The notes under the pieces were generated by a model, which had not been told where the DNA came from, searched no databases, and saw nothing but the letters and a program-made list of their open reading frames with translations. The position numbers and the translations under genes are program-made. From Mesorhizobium sp. J8 (GTDB lineage Bacteria; Pseudomonadota; Alphaproteobacteria; Rhizobiales; Rhizobiaceae), in contig NZ_AP024109.1 in assembly GCF_016591715.1 (NCBI RefSeq), positions 496,001-560,000 of the forward strand: a DNA stretch of 64,000 nt, read 5' to 3'. Shown in pieces: positions 18,183-26,305 of this stretch (position 1 is the stretch's first letter; each line of letters starts with the position of its first letter).

Positions 18183-18638
18183 TTGAAGTCGCATAAAATG
18201 GCCCTTGAGAAAGAATTCCACCCGGACATGCGCGATCTGCTCGCCGCAGTCGGCGAAGTGCTGTTGAAGTGGGGTTTTCTCGAACACGACATGGAGAAAT
18301 GGCTTACCCGCGTCAGGGCCTTCCAACGGACTTCGTCGAGCGAGCGTGCCCCAATCGTCAAGTTGTGGCGGGATGCTGTTACATTGTCAGTCGCGAACGA
18401 AACTGATCCCCGAGCCTCGCTATTAGCCGACGTCCAGGAGGTGGCTTCGGTTCGGAACCACCTTGCACACGGGCTCTGGTCAGCCTCAGCAAACCCCTGG
18501 AGCGGAAAAGAGGCTGAGGTGGTATGCCGAGCACGCGATGGGACCTTCCGCAGCATAACCTTCTCCCAGCTTCGGGAAACGGAACAACGCCTACATTCCT
18601 TGCGGGAACGGGTGATGATGTTGGGAATGCACAACTGA
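18183..18638 (+). CDS. Small HEPN-like protein
   Basis: 151 mostly helical residues of unknown function. The stretch EVASVRNHLAHGLWSAS contains R-N-H-L-A-H, which fits the R-x4-6-H motif of HEPN ribonucleases. The surrounding pattern (two long helices, then the motif) also fits a HEPN-like helical fold. The frame also allows a start at the second Met (18198). No obvious nucleotidyltransferase partner lies next to it. The HEPN assignment is an inference from one motif. Confidence 0.5.
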   Translation: MKSHKMALEKEFHPDMRDLLAAVGEVLLKWGFLEHDMEKWLTRVRAFQRTSSSERAPIVKLWRDAVTLSVANETDPRASLLADVQEVASVRNHLAHGLWSASANPWSGKEAEVVCRARDGTFRSITFSQLRETEQRLHSLRERVMMLGMHN

Positions 18639-18941
18639 CGCAAAGGGTATTATGGACTAGCAAATCTCGCTGCCGAGCTTCCGACTATATGCACCCCAGG
18701 TTGCACTAGTCATTGAAAGAGCTCCAGCGACAAATTCGGGGACATGACCCTTGATGCTCAACCACCCGGATCAACAGACCCTGTTTCCGGGTAATAGCTT
18801 GCGACAATCAAGCACTTAGCTGTGAGGAGGTCGAACCAGCGGATATTCATCCAAGGCTGGTAGGATTGCGTGATTTTACGGATAACCGCATCGGCTTAGG
18901 GTGCTTGTAGCTGAGACTTTTGACGGAGACATTTTTGTCCC
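18639..18941. other. Gap without a recognised gene
   Basis: 303 bases between the HEPN-like gene and the convergent CoiA-like gene. No convincing open frame, RNA or terminator is seen. One 18-base stretch near 18731 resembles another near 37147, too weakly to call a repeat. Confidence 0.5.
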
Positions 18942-20003
18942 TTACGGTCCTTGCGGGTGAACACCCCAGCCGTCACGCGATCCTATGACCTCCTGCCAAC
19001 CGTCAGACAGCTGCACCGGGAAAACGGCGATGGTTTTCGGCTCTGAGCACCACGCCTGATTTTCGAAAAAATCATCGACCAGGGCATCGCAGCTGGCGCA
19101 ACCGTTGCTCAATCGGTTTCGTCCAAGAGGACGTACAAACCGAGGCTTGACGGCTCCCAGGGGTTCATTCGGAGGAAGCTTCTGAACGACTTTCATGACA
19201 ATCTCATCTTGTAAGTCGAGAAGCGTTCGTTGAGACGAGTACGGTCCTACGGTTATCTCGATTGTCTTAATGGCCCAGGTAGGCGCACGGCACCACCGGC
19301 ACCAAAGTTTCCGTGACTGAACGGTCACGGTTGCCGGCATGTCAGCCTCGATCCCGTAGCGAAAGCGGCGTTCGAATGCGGCCTGCAGGAAGGATGCAAT
19401 CGGCATCTGCTGTCGCCAGTTCTTCGGGTCATCAAGGTCTCGCTTGTTCTGACGAGTTCCGTCAGGGATCCTGGCTTCAAAGCCATGCTGCTTGTCGCCC
19501 GCTATAAAGACAGCAGGGAGCGCCTTAGAGATCGGAAAGCCCACTCTCCGAAAAAGCCACAGACCGCGAACGCCGGATCGCCTGTAGCGTTCCTGTCGCC
19601 GCATTGTTTCTTCGACGCTCTGTGACGACCATTGGATTTCGACCGCGACACGATGATTGCCGTTTTCGGCGAGAACGTCTGCGCTCCACTCTTCACCGGT
19701 TGGCGACCGTCCTCGAACTTCGGTTGATACTGACCATCCGGCGTTTCGAGCAGCCTCGACCGCAAGTCCCTTGAGGCGAAGATGCTCTTCCGTCTCGGGC
19801 GCAGTGGTGCAAATTCCATGCGGCTGATGTGCAAAAAATTGCTGCCCGCGAGACGACACCTTCATTACCACATGAGCGGTGCAACACGGCATTCGAAGAT
19901 TACGCAATCGTGCGTGCACGCTCCGTAGAGTTGCCCATTCCCGGCTATCTAGGGCGAATGCGTGAATGCTTTCGCCTTCAGCGCTGAGACAGCGGAGAGG
20001 CAT
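18942..20003 (-). CDS. CoiA-like protein with predicted nuclease domain
   Basis: 353 residues. The N-terminal 75 residues resemble the CoiA start (MPLRCLSAEG, then FFAHQ and ETEEHLRLKGLAVEAARNAG). The following part has a PD-(D/E)xK-like core: EEWSADVLA as the Asp strand and RVAVEIQWSSQS as the E-x-Q strand. Two cysteine pairs, CRWC and CASC, plus further Cys suggest a zinc-binding C-terminal half. CoiA proteins act in competence and recombination; island homologues are often in defence loci. It is the last gene of a three-gene minus-strand operon with the UDG-like gene. The exact role is unknown. Confidence 0.65.
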   Translation of the reverse strand: MPLRCLSAEGESIHAFALDSREWATLRSVHARLRNLRMPCCTAHVVMKVSSRGQQFFAHQPHGICTTAPETEEHLRLKGLAVEAARNAGWSVSTEVRGRSPTGEEWSADVLAENGNHRVAVEIQWSSQSVEETMRRQERYRRSGVRGLWLFRRVGFPISKALPAVFIAGDKQHGFEARIPDGTRQNKRDLDDPKNWRQQMPIASFLQAAFERRFRYGIEADMPATVTVQSRKLWCRWCRAPTWAIKTIEITVGPYSSQRTLLDLQDEIVMKVVQKLPPNEPLGAVKPRFVRPLGRNRLSNGCASCDALVDDFFENQAWCSEPKTIAVFPVQLSDGWQEVIGSRDGWGVHPQGP

Positions 20004-20009
20004 GACACT

Positions 20010-20447
20010 TCACGCCGCCCCTGCCTTCGAAGGTCGCTTCTTCGCCCTGATTTCTCTGCGTAGTTGCTCGATCTCGCCGAACGTGTTGGCGATTTTGCTC
20101 CAGTTTTCCCTTCCGAGCCCAGAAAGCTTTCGCGTGTGAGATACGCCACTGTAGGCGCAGTTCCTCAAGGCAAGATATTCGTACTGGTTTTCAGCCAGCC
20201 ATCGCCCATCCTTGGGCTCGGGAAAATCGACTTTCTTAATTGGCTGGACGCGGTAATTGGGTGAAGCTCCGCTACCTGTCAGCCCAACACATACGCAGGA
20301 TGGGCCAAACAGTTTTTCGCAGTCGCGCAGACGGACCCAGACTTGACGGAGAAATTCCTCGGGCTGTTTCAGTCGCCCACTTTCCCACAAGTCTCTCAAG
20401 GTGGTGTGGTCGGACATCATGACACCCCTTAACCCTCCGGTGCTCAT
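20010..20447 (-). CDS. Unknown protein in the CoiA/UDG-like operon
   Basis: 145 residues. The ATG at 20447 overlaps the stop of the upstream gene as ATGA, which fixes the start by coupling; an internal ATGATG at 20421 is an alternative. The sequence is not recognised. It has a hydrophilic N-terminal half with LRDLWESGRLKQPEEFLRQV, a Cys-containing FGPSCVCVGLTGSG core and a basic helical C-terminus (REIRAKKRPSKAG). No membrane segment. The tight coupling to the UDG-like gene implies joint function. Confidence 0.6.
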   Translation of the reverse strand: MSTGGLRGVMMSDHTTLRDLWESGRLKQPEEFLRQVWVRLRDCEKLFGPSCVCVGLTGSGASPNYRVQPIKKVDFPEPKDGRWLAENQYEYLALRNCAYSGVSHTRKLSGLGRENWSKIANTFGEIEQLRREIRAKKRPSKAGAA

Positions 20448-21148
20448 CTGGCCCGCAGCGCGCGTCCAATCGCTCGCCAGTCGGCTGTTATAGCTGCCAC
20501 CCGCTCGCTATTTGTGGCGCTCAACAGACGGTTATTAATTCCCAGCTGTCCGGGGTGCGCAAGGGCGAAAATCTGCAGGTGGTTGTGTCGCACCGGCTTT
20601 CGCATATCGATCTGAGTTCGCCAGCTATTGTGTAGGCCGAGCCAACCCATAACCCCCTCAAACGCGCAGTCGCCGAGGCACCCTATCACTTTTAGTCTGG
20701 GCATTTTGGACAGCACGAATTCGAACACTGGCTTTGATGCTGATACACCCTTGCCCAACTTTCGGTTTCTATCCTTAAGGAAGAAGCAGGCGTTGCCGTA
20801 GAGGACCCCGCATTCCTTCGAAGCCTCCCCTTTCAATTCAACAGCGCGCCCAATCATGGTGAGCAAACCGCATAGATTGGAGTTAGTTTGCAACCCAATG
20901 TTATAGCGGCCGTCACCGTCGTTATGACGCCACGCTGCTTCCGGGCCGTAGTCCTCAAGCACGGCCTTAACAGCTGACGCAGGGGCGAAATCTTGGGCTA
21001 GAAGTAGCAAATCACCACTCCAATCCCCGCAAAGGGTTTCAGTTGCGAAAAGATGGGGACCTCTAATTCCCATCGCGAACGGATTTTCGAACCCTGATGG
21101 CGGCTCCAGTTCGCGTATCCTCTTGGGGATGCTCAGTCTCTTCGACAT
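20444..21148 (-). CDS. Uracil-DNA glycosylase superfamily-like protein
   Basis: 234 residues from the ATG at 21148, which has GGGGGAGGAAAT in front; an ATG seven codons up lacks such a site. The layout resembles the UDG superfamily: GDLLLLAQDFAP at the place of the active-site motif 1, LYGNACFFLKDRN, a core LKVIGCLGDCAFEG and ALAHPGQLGINNR at the place of the second (HPS-type) motif. The canonical catalytic Asp/Asn pattern is not exact, so glycosylase activity is uncertain. It is the first gene of the operon ending with the CoiA-like gene. Confidence 0.55.
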   Translation of the reverse strand: MSKRLSIPKRIRELEPPSGFENPFAMGIRGPHLFATETLCGDWSGDLLLLAQDFAPASAVKAVLEDYGPEAAWRHNDGDGRYNIGLQTNSNLCGLLTMIGRAVELKGEASKECGVLYGNACFFLKDRNRKLGKGVSASKPVFEFVLSKMPRLKVIGCLGDCAFEGVMGWLGLHNSWRTQIDMRKPVRHNHLQIFALAHPGQLGINNRLLSATNSERVAAITADWRAIGRALRAR

Positions 21149-21310
21149 AGATTTCCTCCCCCATGACAACAGAAGACTGAATTGTACGAGCGATAGTCCA
21201 GTAAAAAAAGGAAAAATTCACGCAAAAAACTTGAAATTGCCTAACAATATCAATACGTTAATAGTGGGTCAGTTGTCACCTGCCTCCCTTTGAACCCAAA
21301 GAGGAAGGCA

Positions 21311-22390
21311 ATGAACGGTCCCGATATTCTCGCCAGCCTACGCGCTAATCTGGCGCAACAGGTACAACACTACATTTCCCCTATTCCCGCCCCCCTGGAT
21401 GTCTCACCCTGGCTAGCGATGGCCTTGCTGCAGAAAGCGATCCGTCGAGGGCATCACCCATTCGCATTGCAGGCTGCCGCCACACTGCTTCAGCTGTCCC
21501 CGGACAAGTTGTGGCGACGGGCCGTTTCGATAGCGTTCGAGGATATCGGGATCGCGGACCTCGAAATTGTCAGCCTTGTGACAGCGTCACTCGCGGGGAA
21601 GGCGTTCCGGGCAAAGATCGGCGGCGAATGGCTGGTCGCGAGCTACCTCGTCGAGCGTATGTGCCTTGCACCGAAATGCCGGAGCGCTGACGATCTGCTC
21701 ATGCTCTCTGAACGGCACCCCGCGTATGAGCATCTTCGGCTAGGTCTTACATACGGGACGATCCCAGAACTGCTCGCGCTGGTGAGAAGCAATGCTCCAT
21801 TGCCGAAACGTGCGCTGGCCCTGTGGTATGCCGTTGGCTCAGATCGTTGTCCGTCGCCACAACTGCGGACGAGAAAGGGCGCGCCTCAAACCGTCTTCGA
21901 TGATCTTTGCGAAGCAGGTCATCCCCACACCCTGGTGGAGGTGGCGCGGGAAGGTTTTCGAAGAAGCGGGCAGGTCCTGTGCCCGTTCGTCGTTCTGCTT
22001 GCATCGCAGAAATCCGAGCAGCCGGCATTCATCGAGGACGACGATTTTCCTCCCGAAACCATGTGCGGATCGCTACCGAGTTGGGCGCTCGATGTTTATT
22101 CCCGCGAGGGGCAGCAGGCGCTGCGACGGTTCCTCGGGCGCAACTGCGACACGGCCCGTTGGGTCCGCAGCCATGTTCCGCCCGTGCAGCGGATCAAATT
22201 CCTAGGCGACATACTATTCGCAGTCGAGGGCGGGCTGTTGCGGAACCACTACCGATGGCCTCTGGCGGATGAATTGCGACGGTCATGGGCGATTGAATGC
22301 CAGGGCCCATTCTGCCCAGACGCGGGCGAAATCATGTCAATGCTGCGTATCGACATTCAACTCCTGAACGAGGAGCGCCAACATGTCTAA
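21311..22390 (+). CDS. RarA/MgsA C-terminal-like protein without ATPase domain
   Basis: 359 residues from the ATG at 21311, which has GAGGAAG in front (the frame is open seven codons further up). Residues 35-90 read LAMALLQKAIRRGHHPFALQ, LWRRAVSIAFEDIGIADLEI, closely resembling the C-terminal helical tetramerisation domain of RarA/MgsA (RRLVRxASEDIGLADP). The AAA+ ATPase part of RarA is absent, so it cannot act as RarA alone. The stop overlaps the recombinase start by 8 bases, showing a two-gene unit. The function is unknown; replication-fork or recombination coupling is a reasonable inference. Confidence 0.6.
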   Translation: MNGPDILASLRANLAQQVQHYISPIPAPLDVSPWLAMALLQKAIRRGHHPFALQAAATLLQLSPDKLWRRAVSIAFEDIGIADLEIVSLVTASLAGKAFRAKIGGEWLVASYLVERMCLAPKCRSADDLLMLSERHPAYEHLRLGLTYGTIPELLALVRSNAPLPKRALALWYAVGSDRCPSPQLRTRKGAPQTVFDDLCEAGHPHTLVEVAREGFRRSGQVLCPFVVLLASQKSEQPAFIEDDDFPPETMCGSLPSWALDVYSREGQQALRRFLGRNCDTARWVRSHVPPVQRIKFLGDILFAVEGGLLRNHYRWPLADELRRSWAIECQGPFCPDAGEIMSMLRIDIQLLNEERQHV

Positions 22391-23408
22391 AAGCGATCTA
22401 ACTCGTGATAATCCACTCTTATCGCAATCTAAAATTAACCAACGTGATCTCACGGCAGGCCGACAGCCGGCGGCGCAAGGGGACGCGCATGGTTGTGAAA
22501 TTAACTTCACAAACGAGTTGTCAGAAAAGGTCGCGGAATACGTCGAGCAGGGATTGGCGGAGAATACAAGGCGCGCTTACGCAGCCGATCTCGCTCACTT
22601 CGAGGCCTGGGGCGGCAGCATCCCGGCAAACGATGTAACGGTTGCAAACTATCTTGCGGAACATGCGGAGACCTTAAGTGTCGCCACGCTTTGTCGACGT
22701 CTGGCAACGATCTCCAAGGCGCACACCGCAATGGGTTTGATCAGTCCGACACGGTCCGAGCTGGTGAGGTCGACCATTCGCGGCGTTAGGCGGAGCCTGG
22801 GCACCGCACAAGCTGAAGCCAAGCCCCTCCTTCGCGACGACCTATTCGCGGTACTGGAGCATACCGGCAACGACGTAAGAAGCATCAGAAATCGGGCATT
22901 GCTTCTAATCGGTTTCGCAGGTGGGTTCCGGCGATCAGAATTGGTTGGCCTCGACGTCGAAGACATCGAGCATGTCAGACAGGGCATCGTCGTCTCGTTG
23001 CGCCGATCCAAGACGGATCAGGAAGGCAACGGGCGCAAGATCGCGATCCCATTCGGACGAACGCGCTGGTGTCCCGTCACTGCTCTCGATCAATGGCTGT
23101 CGAGAGCGGCTATCGATGCCGGGCCAATATTCCTGGGTGTGAACCGCCACGGCCATGTCAGCAGACAGCGCCTGTCGGGTGAAGCCGTATCCCTGGTGAT
23201 TAAGGAGTGCATAACGAACGCTGAAATCGAACCGCTCGGCTATTCCGGACATAGCCTCCGCGCTGGGTTCGCGACCAGCGCGGCAGCGGCAGGAGCATCA
23301 ACCTGGAAGATCAGAGCACAGACGGGACATGCCAGTGACGCGATGCTGGCGAGGTACATTAGGAGCGGGGAAATGTTCACTGGCAATGCGGCAGGCACAA
23401 TTTTGTGA
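22383..23408 (+). CDS. Second tyrosine recombinase, XerC/D-like
   Basis: 341-residue tyrosine recombinase. The core-binding domain is around residues 45-135 (ENTRRAYAADLAHFEAWGG). The catalytic set is complete: Arg183 in GGFRRSELVGL, His290-x-x-Arg293 in GHSLRAGF, His316 in TGHAS and Tyr325 in ARYIRSGEM. It overlaps the RarA-C-like gene upstream by 8 bases. It lies far from both att sites, so it is probably not the island integrase; it may resolve dimers, move a nested unit or act together with its partner protein. Copy B of the island motif lies inside its first 130 bases. Confidence 0.88.
   Translation: MSKSDLTRDNPLLSQSKINQRDLTAGRQPAAQGDAHGCEINFTNELSEKVAEYVEQGLAENTRRAYAADLAHFEAWGGSIPANDVTVANYLAEHAETLSVATLCRRLATISKAHTAMGLISPTRSELVRSTIRGVRRSLGTAQAEAKPLLRDDLFAVLEHTGNDVRSIRNRALLLIGFAGGFRRSELVGLDVEDIEHVRQGIVVSLRRSKTDQEGNGRKIAIPFGRTRWCPVTALDQWLSRAAIDAGPIFLGVNRHGHVSRQRLSGEAVSLVIKECITNAEIEPLGYSGHSLRAGFATSAAAAGASTWKIRAQTGHASDAMLARYIRSGEMFTGNAAGTIL
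22496..22511 (-). repeat. Dispersed island motif, copy B (near-perfect palindrome)
   Basis: On the minus strand GTGAAGTTAATTTCAC. On the plus strand the site extends to a 20-base dyad, TTGTGAA-ATTAAC-TTCACAA, with one central mismatch pair. It lies within the coding sequence of the second tyrosine recombinase. Confidence 0.7.
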
Positions 23409-23602
23409 CGCATCCCTTTGACTAGACTAGCGTAGAGCTGATCGGCAAGCGCTAGGCGGTCTGCTACAGAATAATAAGAACTGTCGCGGGTTGATCCAAC
23501 TCGGACTGTCCGATGCATCTTTCGTGACCGTGTCGTAGATCAGTTGTTTGGTAATGTTCCGGCGTTACACAGGTTGGAAATCCTTCACGCCAGGTGCCCA
23601 AA

Positions 23603-24979
23603 ATGTTATCTGAGGACGATAAGAAAATACTGCCTGAGCTTACTCTTCGAGCCCCCTCGTTCGAAGAGCCAAAAAGCGACGCTGGTTTTGGTAAAGAAGC
23701 ATTCGGGACCGACACTCGGGAGCCTTACCAGCACGATCTAGGGCGCATCGTCCATTCAGCATCATTTCGCCGCCTTCAAACGAAGACCCAAGTGATGGGT
23801 ACTGGTGAAGGTGATTTTCACCGAACCCGCCTGACGCATTCGCTAGAGGTGGGGCAAATTGGTCGCGGCATCGTTTGGAATTTGTTGGCGAGACGGGGCT
23901 TTGGCCACGCCGACGCCCTACCGTCGTCAGAACTTATCGAAGCGATTTGCTACGCCCATGACTTAGGACATCCGCCGTTCGGCCACGGCGGTGAGCGTGC
24001 GCTCTATAAGGCAATGTTCAATTTTGGAGGGTTTGAAGGTAATGCACAGACCATCCGTATCCTCTCAAGGTTGGAGAAATACTATCGAGGAAACGGCATT
24101 GCGCCTACAAGGCGGCTCCTGCTGGGCGTTCTCAAATATCCAGTGGCGTTCGGGGAATATCCAGTCTACGACCTCAGGAAGCCACCCAAGTGCTTCTATG
24201 ATAGCGATCTGGATCTGGTCGAAAACGTGTTGAACGTTTTCTCCCTCACGGACCGTCTGGAATTTCGGCGTTTGGGCTCTGGCAACAAGCCCATGCATAA
24301 GTCGCTGGACTGTTCCATTATGGAGTTGGCCGATGATATTGCATACGGGGTTCACGACTTAGAAGACGGTGTCGGCCGAGGAATTCTTCGCCGGGAGGAG
24401 ATAGGCGGACCACTGGAGTATGGTTTCCGGGAGGCTGGCGTCAGCAAAATTCGCGAAGTGACGATACCGGTTCTCCTGGACAAGCTTTTTTCACCCGACG
24501 CTTGTGAGCGAAAGCATGCTATTTCGCTTCTCGTTGGTTTCTTTGTCGTTGCCATAGATGTTGCTGGGAAGGATGTCTTTCAGAGCCAGTTCCTCGACCT
24601 CAATGCCCAGGTTGAACCAAACATCCGATACCTGCTGAACTACCTGTCGAAAGACATTACGTTCAAATCTTTGGTGGGTCGGCGGGAGGTGCAAACGTTG
24701 GAGTTCAAGGGCGAGAAGATAATTGCCGACCTGTTTGCAGCTTTTGAGGAACGGCCTGTCGAGCTAATGGGTCTGAAAGCAATTGATCCTTACGGCGACG
24801 GCTTCGCCAGCGATGTGGTTGACCGAAAGAAGCGATGGCGCGAACTTCCGCCCAATGAGCGCGACACATTTGCAAGAGCAATCTCAGATTTCATCGCGGG
24901 GATGACCAATCCCTATGCGGAGAAATATCACCGTAGGCTATTCGATCCCGGATTTGGCAGCAGCACCGACGAACTCTGA
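23603..24979 (+). CDS. dGTPase-like HD-domain triphosphohydrolase
   Basis: 458 residues from the ATG at 23603 (an upstream GTG is possible). dGTPases cut dGTP, and often other dNTPs, to nucleoside and tripolyphosphate. Motifs: the N-terminal DLGRIVHSASFRRLQTKTQV with FHRTRLTHSLEV (His79), then CYAHDLGHPPFGHGGERAL with His119-Asp120. Most of the HD phosphohydrolase signature is intact. Bacterial dGTPases are known to limit phage by draining dNTPs, and several occur in defence islands. It converges with the GTP cyclohydrolase-like gene, with only 21 bases between the stops. Confidence 0.87.
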   Translation: MLSEDDKKILPELTLRAPSFEEPKSDAGFGKEAFGTDTREPYQHDLGRIVHSASFRRLQTKTQVMGTGEGDFHRTRLTHSLEVGQIGRGIVWNLLARRGFGHADALPSSELIEAICYAHDLGHPPFGHGGERALYKAMFNFGGFEGNAQTIRILSRLEKYYRGNGIAPTRRLLLGVLKYPVAFGEYPVYDLRKPPKCFYDSDLDLVENVLNVFSLTDRLEFRRLGSGNKPMHKSLDCSIMELADDIAYGVHDLEDGVGRGILRREEIGGPLEYGFREAGVSKIREVTIPVLLDKLFSPDACERKHAISLLVGFFVVAIDVAGKDVFQSQFLDLNAQVEPNIRYLLNYLSKDITFKSLVGRREVQTLEFKGEKIIADLFAAFEERPVELMGLKAIDPYGDGFASDVVDRKKRWRELPPNERDTFARAISDFIAGMTNPYAEKYHRRLFDPGFGSSTDEL

Positions 24980-25000
24980 GCTTCTTTGGTGCCCGTCGAG

Positions 25001-25600
25001 CTACGCATCTGTTCCGAAGCGCTTCATCATATGCCCGAGCTTTTCTGCCTTCGAACGCAAATAGGGCTCATTTTCAGGTGTCGGCTCACTTTCGTGACGG
25101 ACGCGTTCGACTTCGATGCCTTGCAATTCAAGCCCCGAAACTTTCCTTGGGTTGTTCGTCAATAGTCTGCACTTTATGACACCAAAGTACCGCAAAACGT
25201 ATGCCGCTCGCTCATATTCCCTCGGATCCAATGGCGATCCGAGCGCATGATAGGCTGCTGCGGTATCAAGTCCTTTCGTTGCAGTGAGGTTCATCCCTCG
25301 TATCTTGGTCAGCAGGCCGGCCCCACGTCCGTCACAAAGCATATAGATAAAAATCCCTCCGTCCCGCTGGATTTGAGACAGCGCGTTCTCCAACTGCCAA
25401 TGGCAATCGCAATCGGTGCTCTCGAAAATCTCTCCCGTGTAACAGGCGCTTTGAACTCGTACGAGCGGCACTCTGCCGTCGAAGGGCGACACCATAACCA
25501 ACACGTTGTCTTGCTCGTTCGGTGACCACGAAAAGACATATAGGTCGAACGTGCCGTATCTCGTATTCAGCGGCGATTTCGCGATCTCAGGCTGTTCCAT
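25001..25600 (-). CDS. GTP cyclohydrolase II-like protein (RibA fold)
   Basis: 199 residues, the length of stand-alone E. coli RibA. The zinc cysteines are present as Cys53, Cys64 and Cys66 (SACYTGEIFESTDCDC). The catalytic Asp and Arg match LDPREY (Asp125, Arg127), and LLTNNPRK (146-153) is intact; the usual EGR is DGR here. The active site therefore looks functional for opening GTP. It overlaps the SLATT-like gene upstream by 14 bases. No other riboflavin genes are near, so a special role with the membrane protein (GTP depletion or a signal nucleotide) is inferred rather than vitamin synthesis. Confidence 0.82.
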   Translation of the reverse strand: MEQPEIAKSPLNTRYGTFDLYVFSWSPNEQDNVLVMVSPFDGRVPLVRVQSACYTGEIFESTDCDCHWQLENALSQIQRDGGIFIYMLCDGRGAGLLTKIRGMNLTATKGLDTAAAYHALGSPLDPREYERAAYVLRYFGVIKCRLLTNNPRKVSGLELQGIEVERVRHESEPTPENEPYLRSKAEKLGHMMKRFGTDA

Positions 25601-26102
25601 CGTGACCTAGCTTCTCGGGTTGAGCCTCCGACTTCTTGGACAGAATGGCTTCCGGTTCGGGCACCAGTCCTTCCCACTGGTCATGCACCCAGCGACCAAC
25701 AGCGGTAACCTTTCTGGCCAGAAGCTTCTCGGGTGCCGGATCACTCGCGAATTCACCGTCTTTGAAGTCGTAAGCAGCTTTTAGCTGTTCAAGCTCCCTC
25801 TGCGCACGCCTATAGATGACCCAGAGCTTCTGAGGTCTACGCAATTGTACCCAGCTTGTAAGTCCTGCTGCCGTAACTGATAGCAATGAAGGCAGCACCT
25901 TGGCCAAAAAGAAGCTCTCCGACAGGGTCACAAACAACGGTGCTACGAGCGTGCAGGCGATAATGGCCGCAAAGCACAATTGTGCCTCGCTCTTGTTGTG
26001 GTCTGCCTTCTCGCGCATTCCCCTTCGCATGGACGAGTAATAGGCTGCTGCATCCGTGAATGCGTCCTCTGGGATCGTTTTATCCTTCCTCGGCCACGCC
26101 AT
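25587..26102 (-). CDS. SLATT / DUF4231-like two-TM membrane protein
   Basis: 171 residues. Two adjacent membrane segments (about 41-60 and 66-86) are followed by WVIYRRAQRELEQLKAAYDF, the W-x2-YR-x2-A-E-x-LK pattern of SLATT/DUF4231 proteins. SLATT proteins were proposed by comparative genomics to be pore-forming effectors activated by nucleotide signals in conflict systems. It is the first gene of the pair with the GTP cyclohydrolase II-like gene (14-base overlap). The C-terminal 60 residues are hydrophilic. No nucleotide-sensor domain is fused to it. Confidence 0.72.
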   Translation of the reverse strand: MAWPRKDKTIPEDAFTDAAAYYSSMRRGMREKADHNKSEAQLCFAAIIACTLVAPLFVTLSESFFLAKVLPSLLSVTAAGLTSWVQLRRPQKLWVIYRRAQRELEQLKAAYDFKDGEFASDPAPEKLLARKVTAVGRWVHDQWEGLVPEPEAILSKKSEAQPEKLGHDGTA

Positions 26103-26305
26103 TACCTGCTCCCTTTGGTCGGCTCTACGAGGTCCACGTCTATAGCTTCAAAGTTCGAAGCCGGAAACCGATCAGCGTCACACGCGCGATAATCTCGTGC
26201 CTTGTTGGCAACGGTGCCGCCGTGCTGGACTGCTGATGTCAGTCTAGGTATTTCAACTGCTAGCGCGCTGTCATCCTGGCGCAAGGTTTGCATCCGTGGG
26301 GGGCT

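Noticed and set aside
25001..25600. Ordinary riboflavin biosynthesis ribA
   Set aside because: It is not excluded biochemically, but no rib genes are near, it is on a mobile island and it overlaps a SLATT-like gene, so I treated it as a special-purpose homologue.
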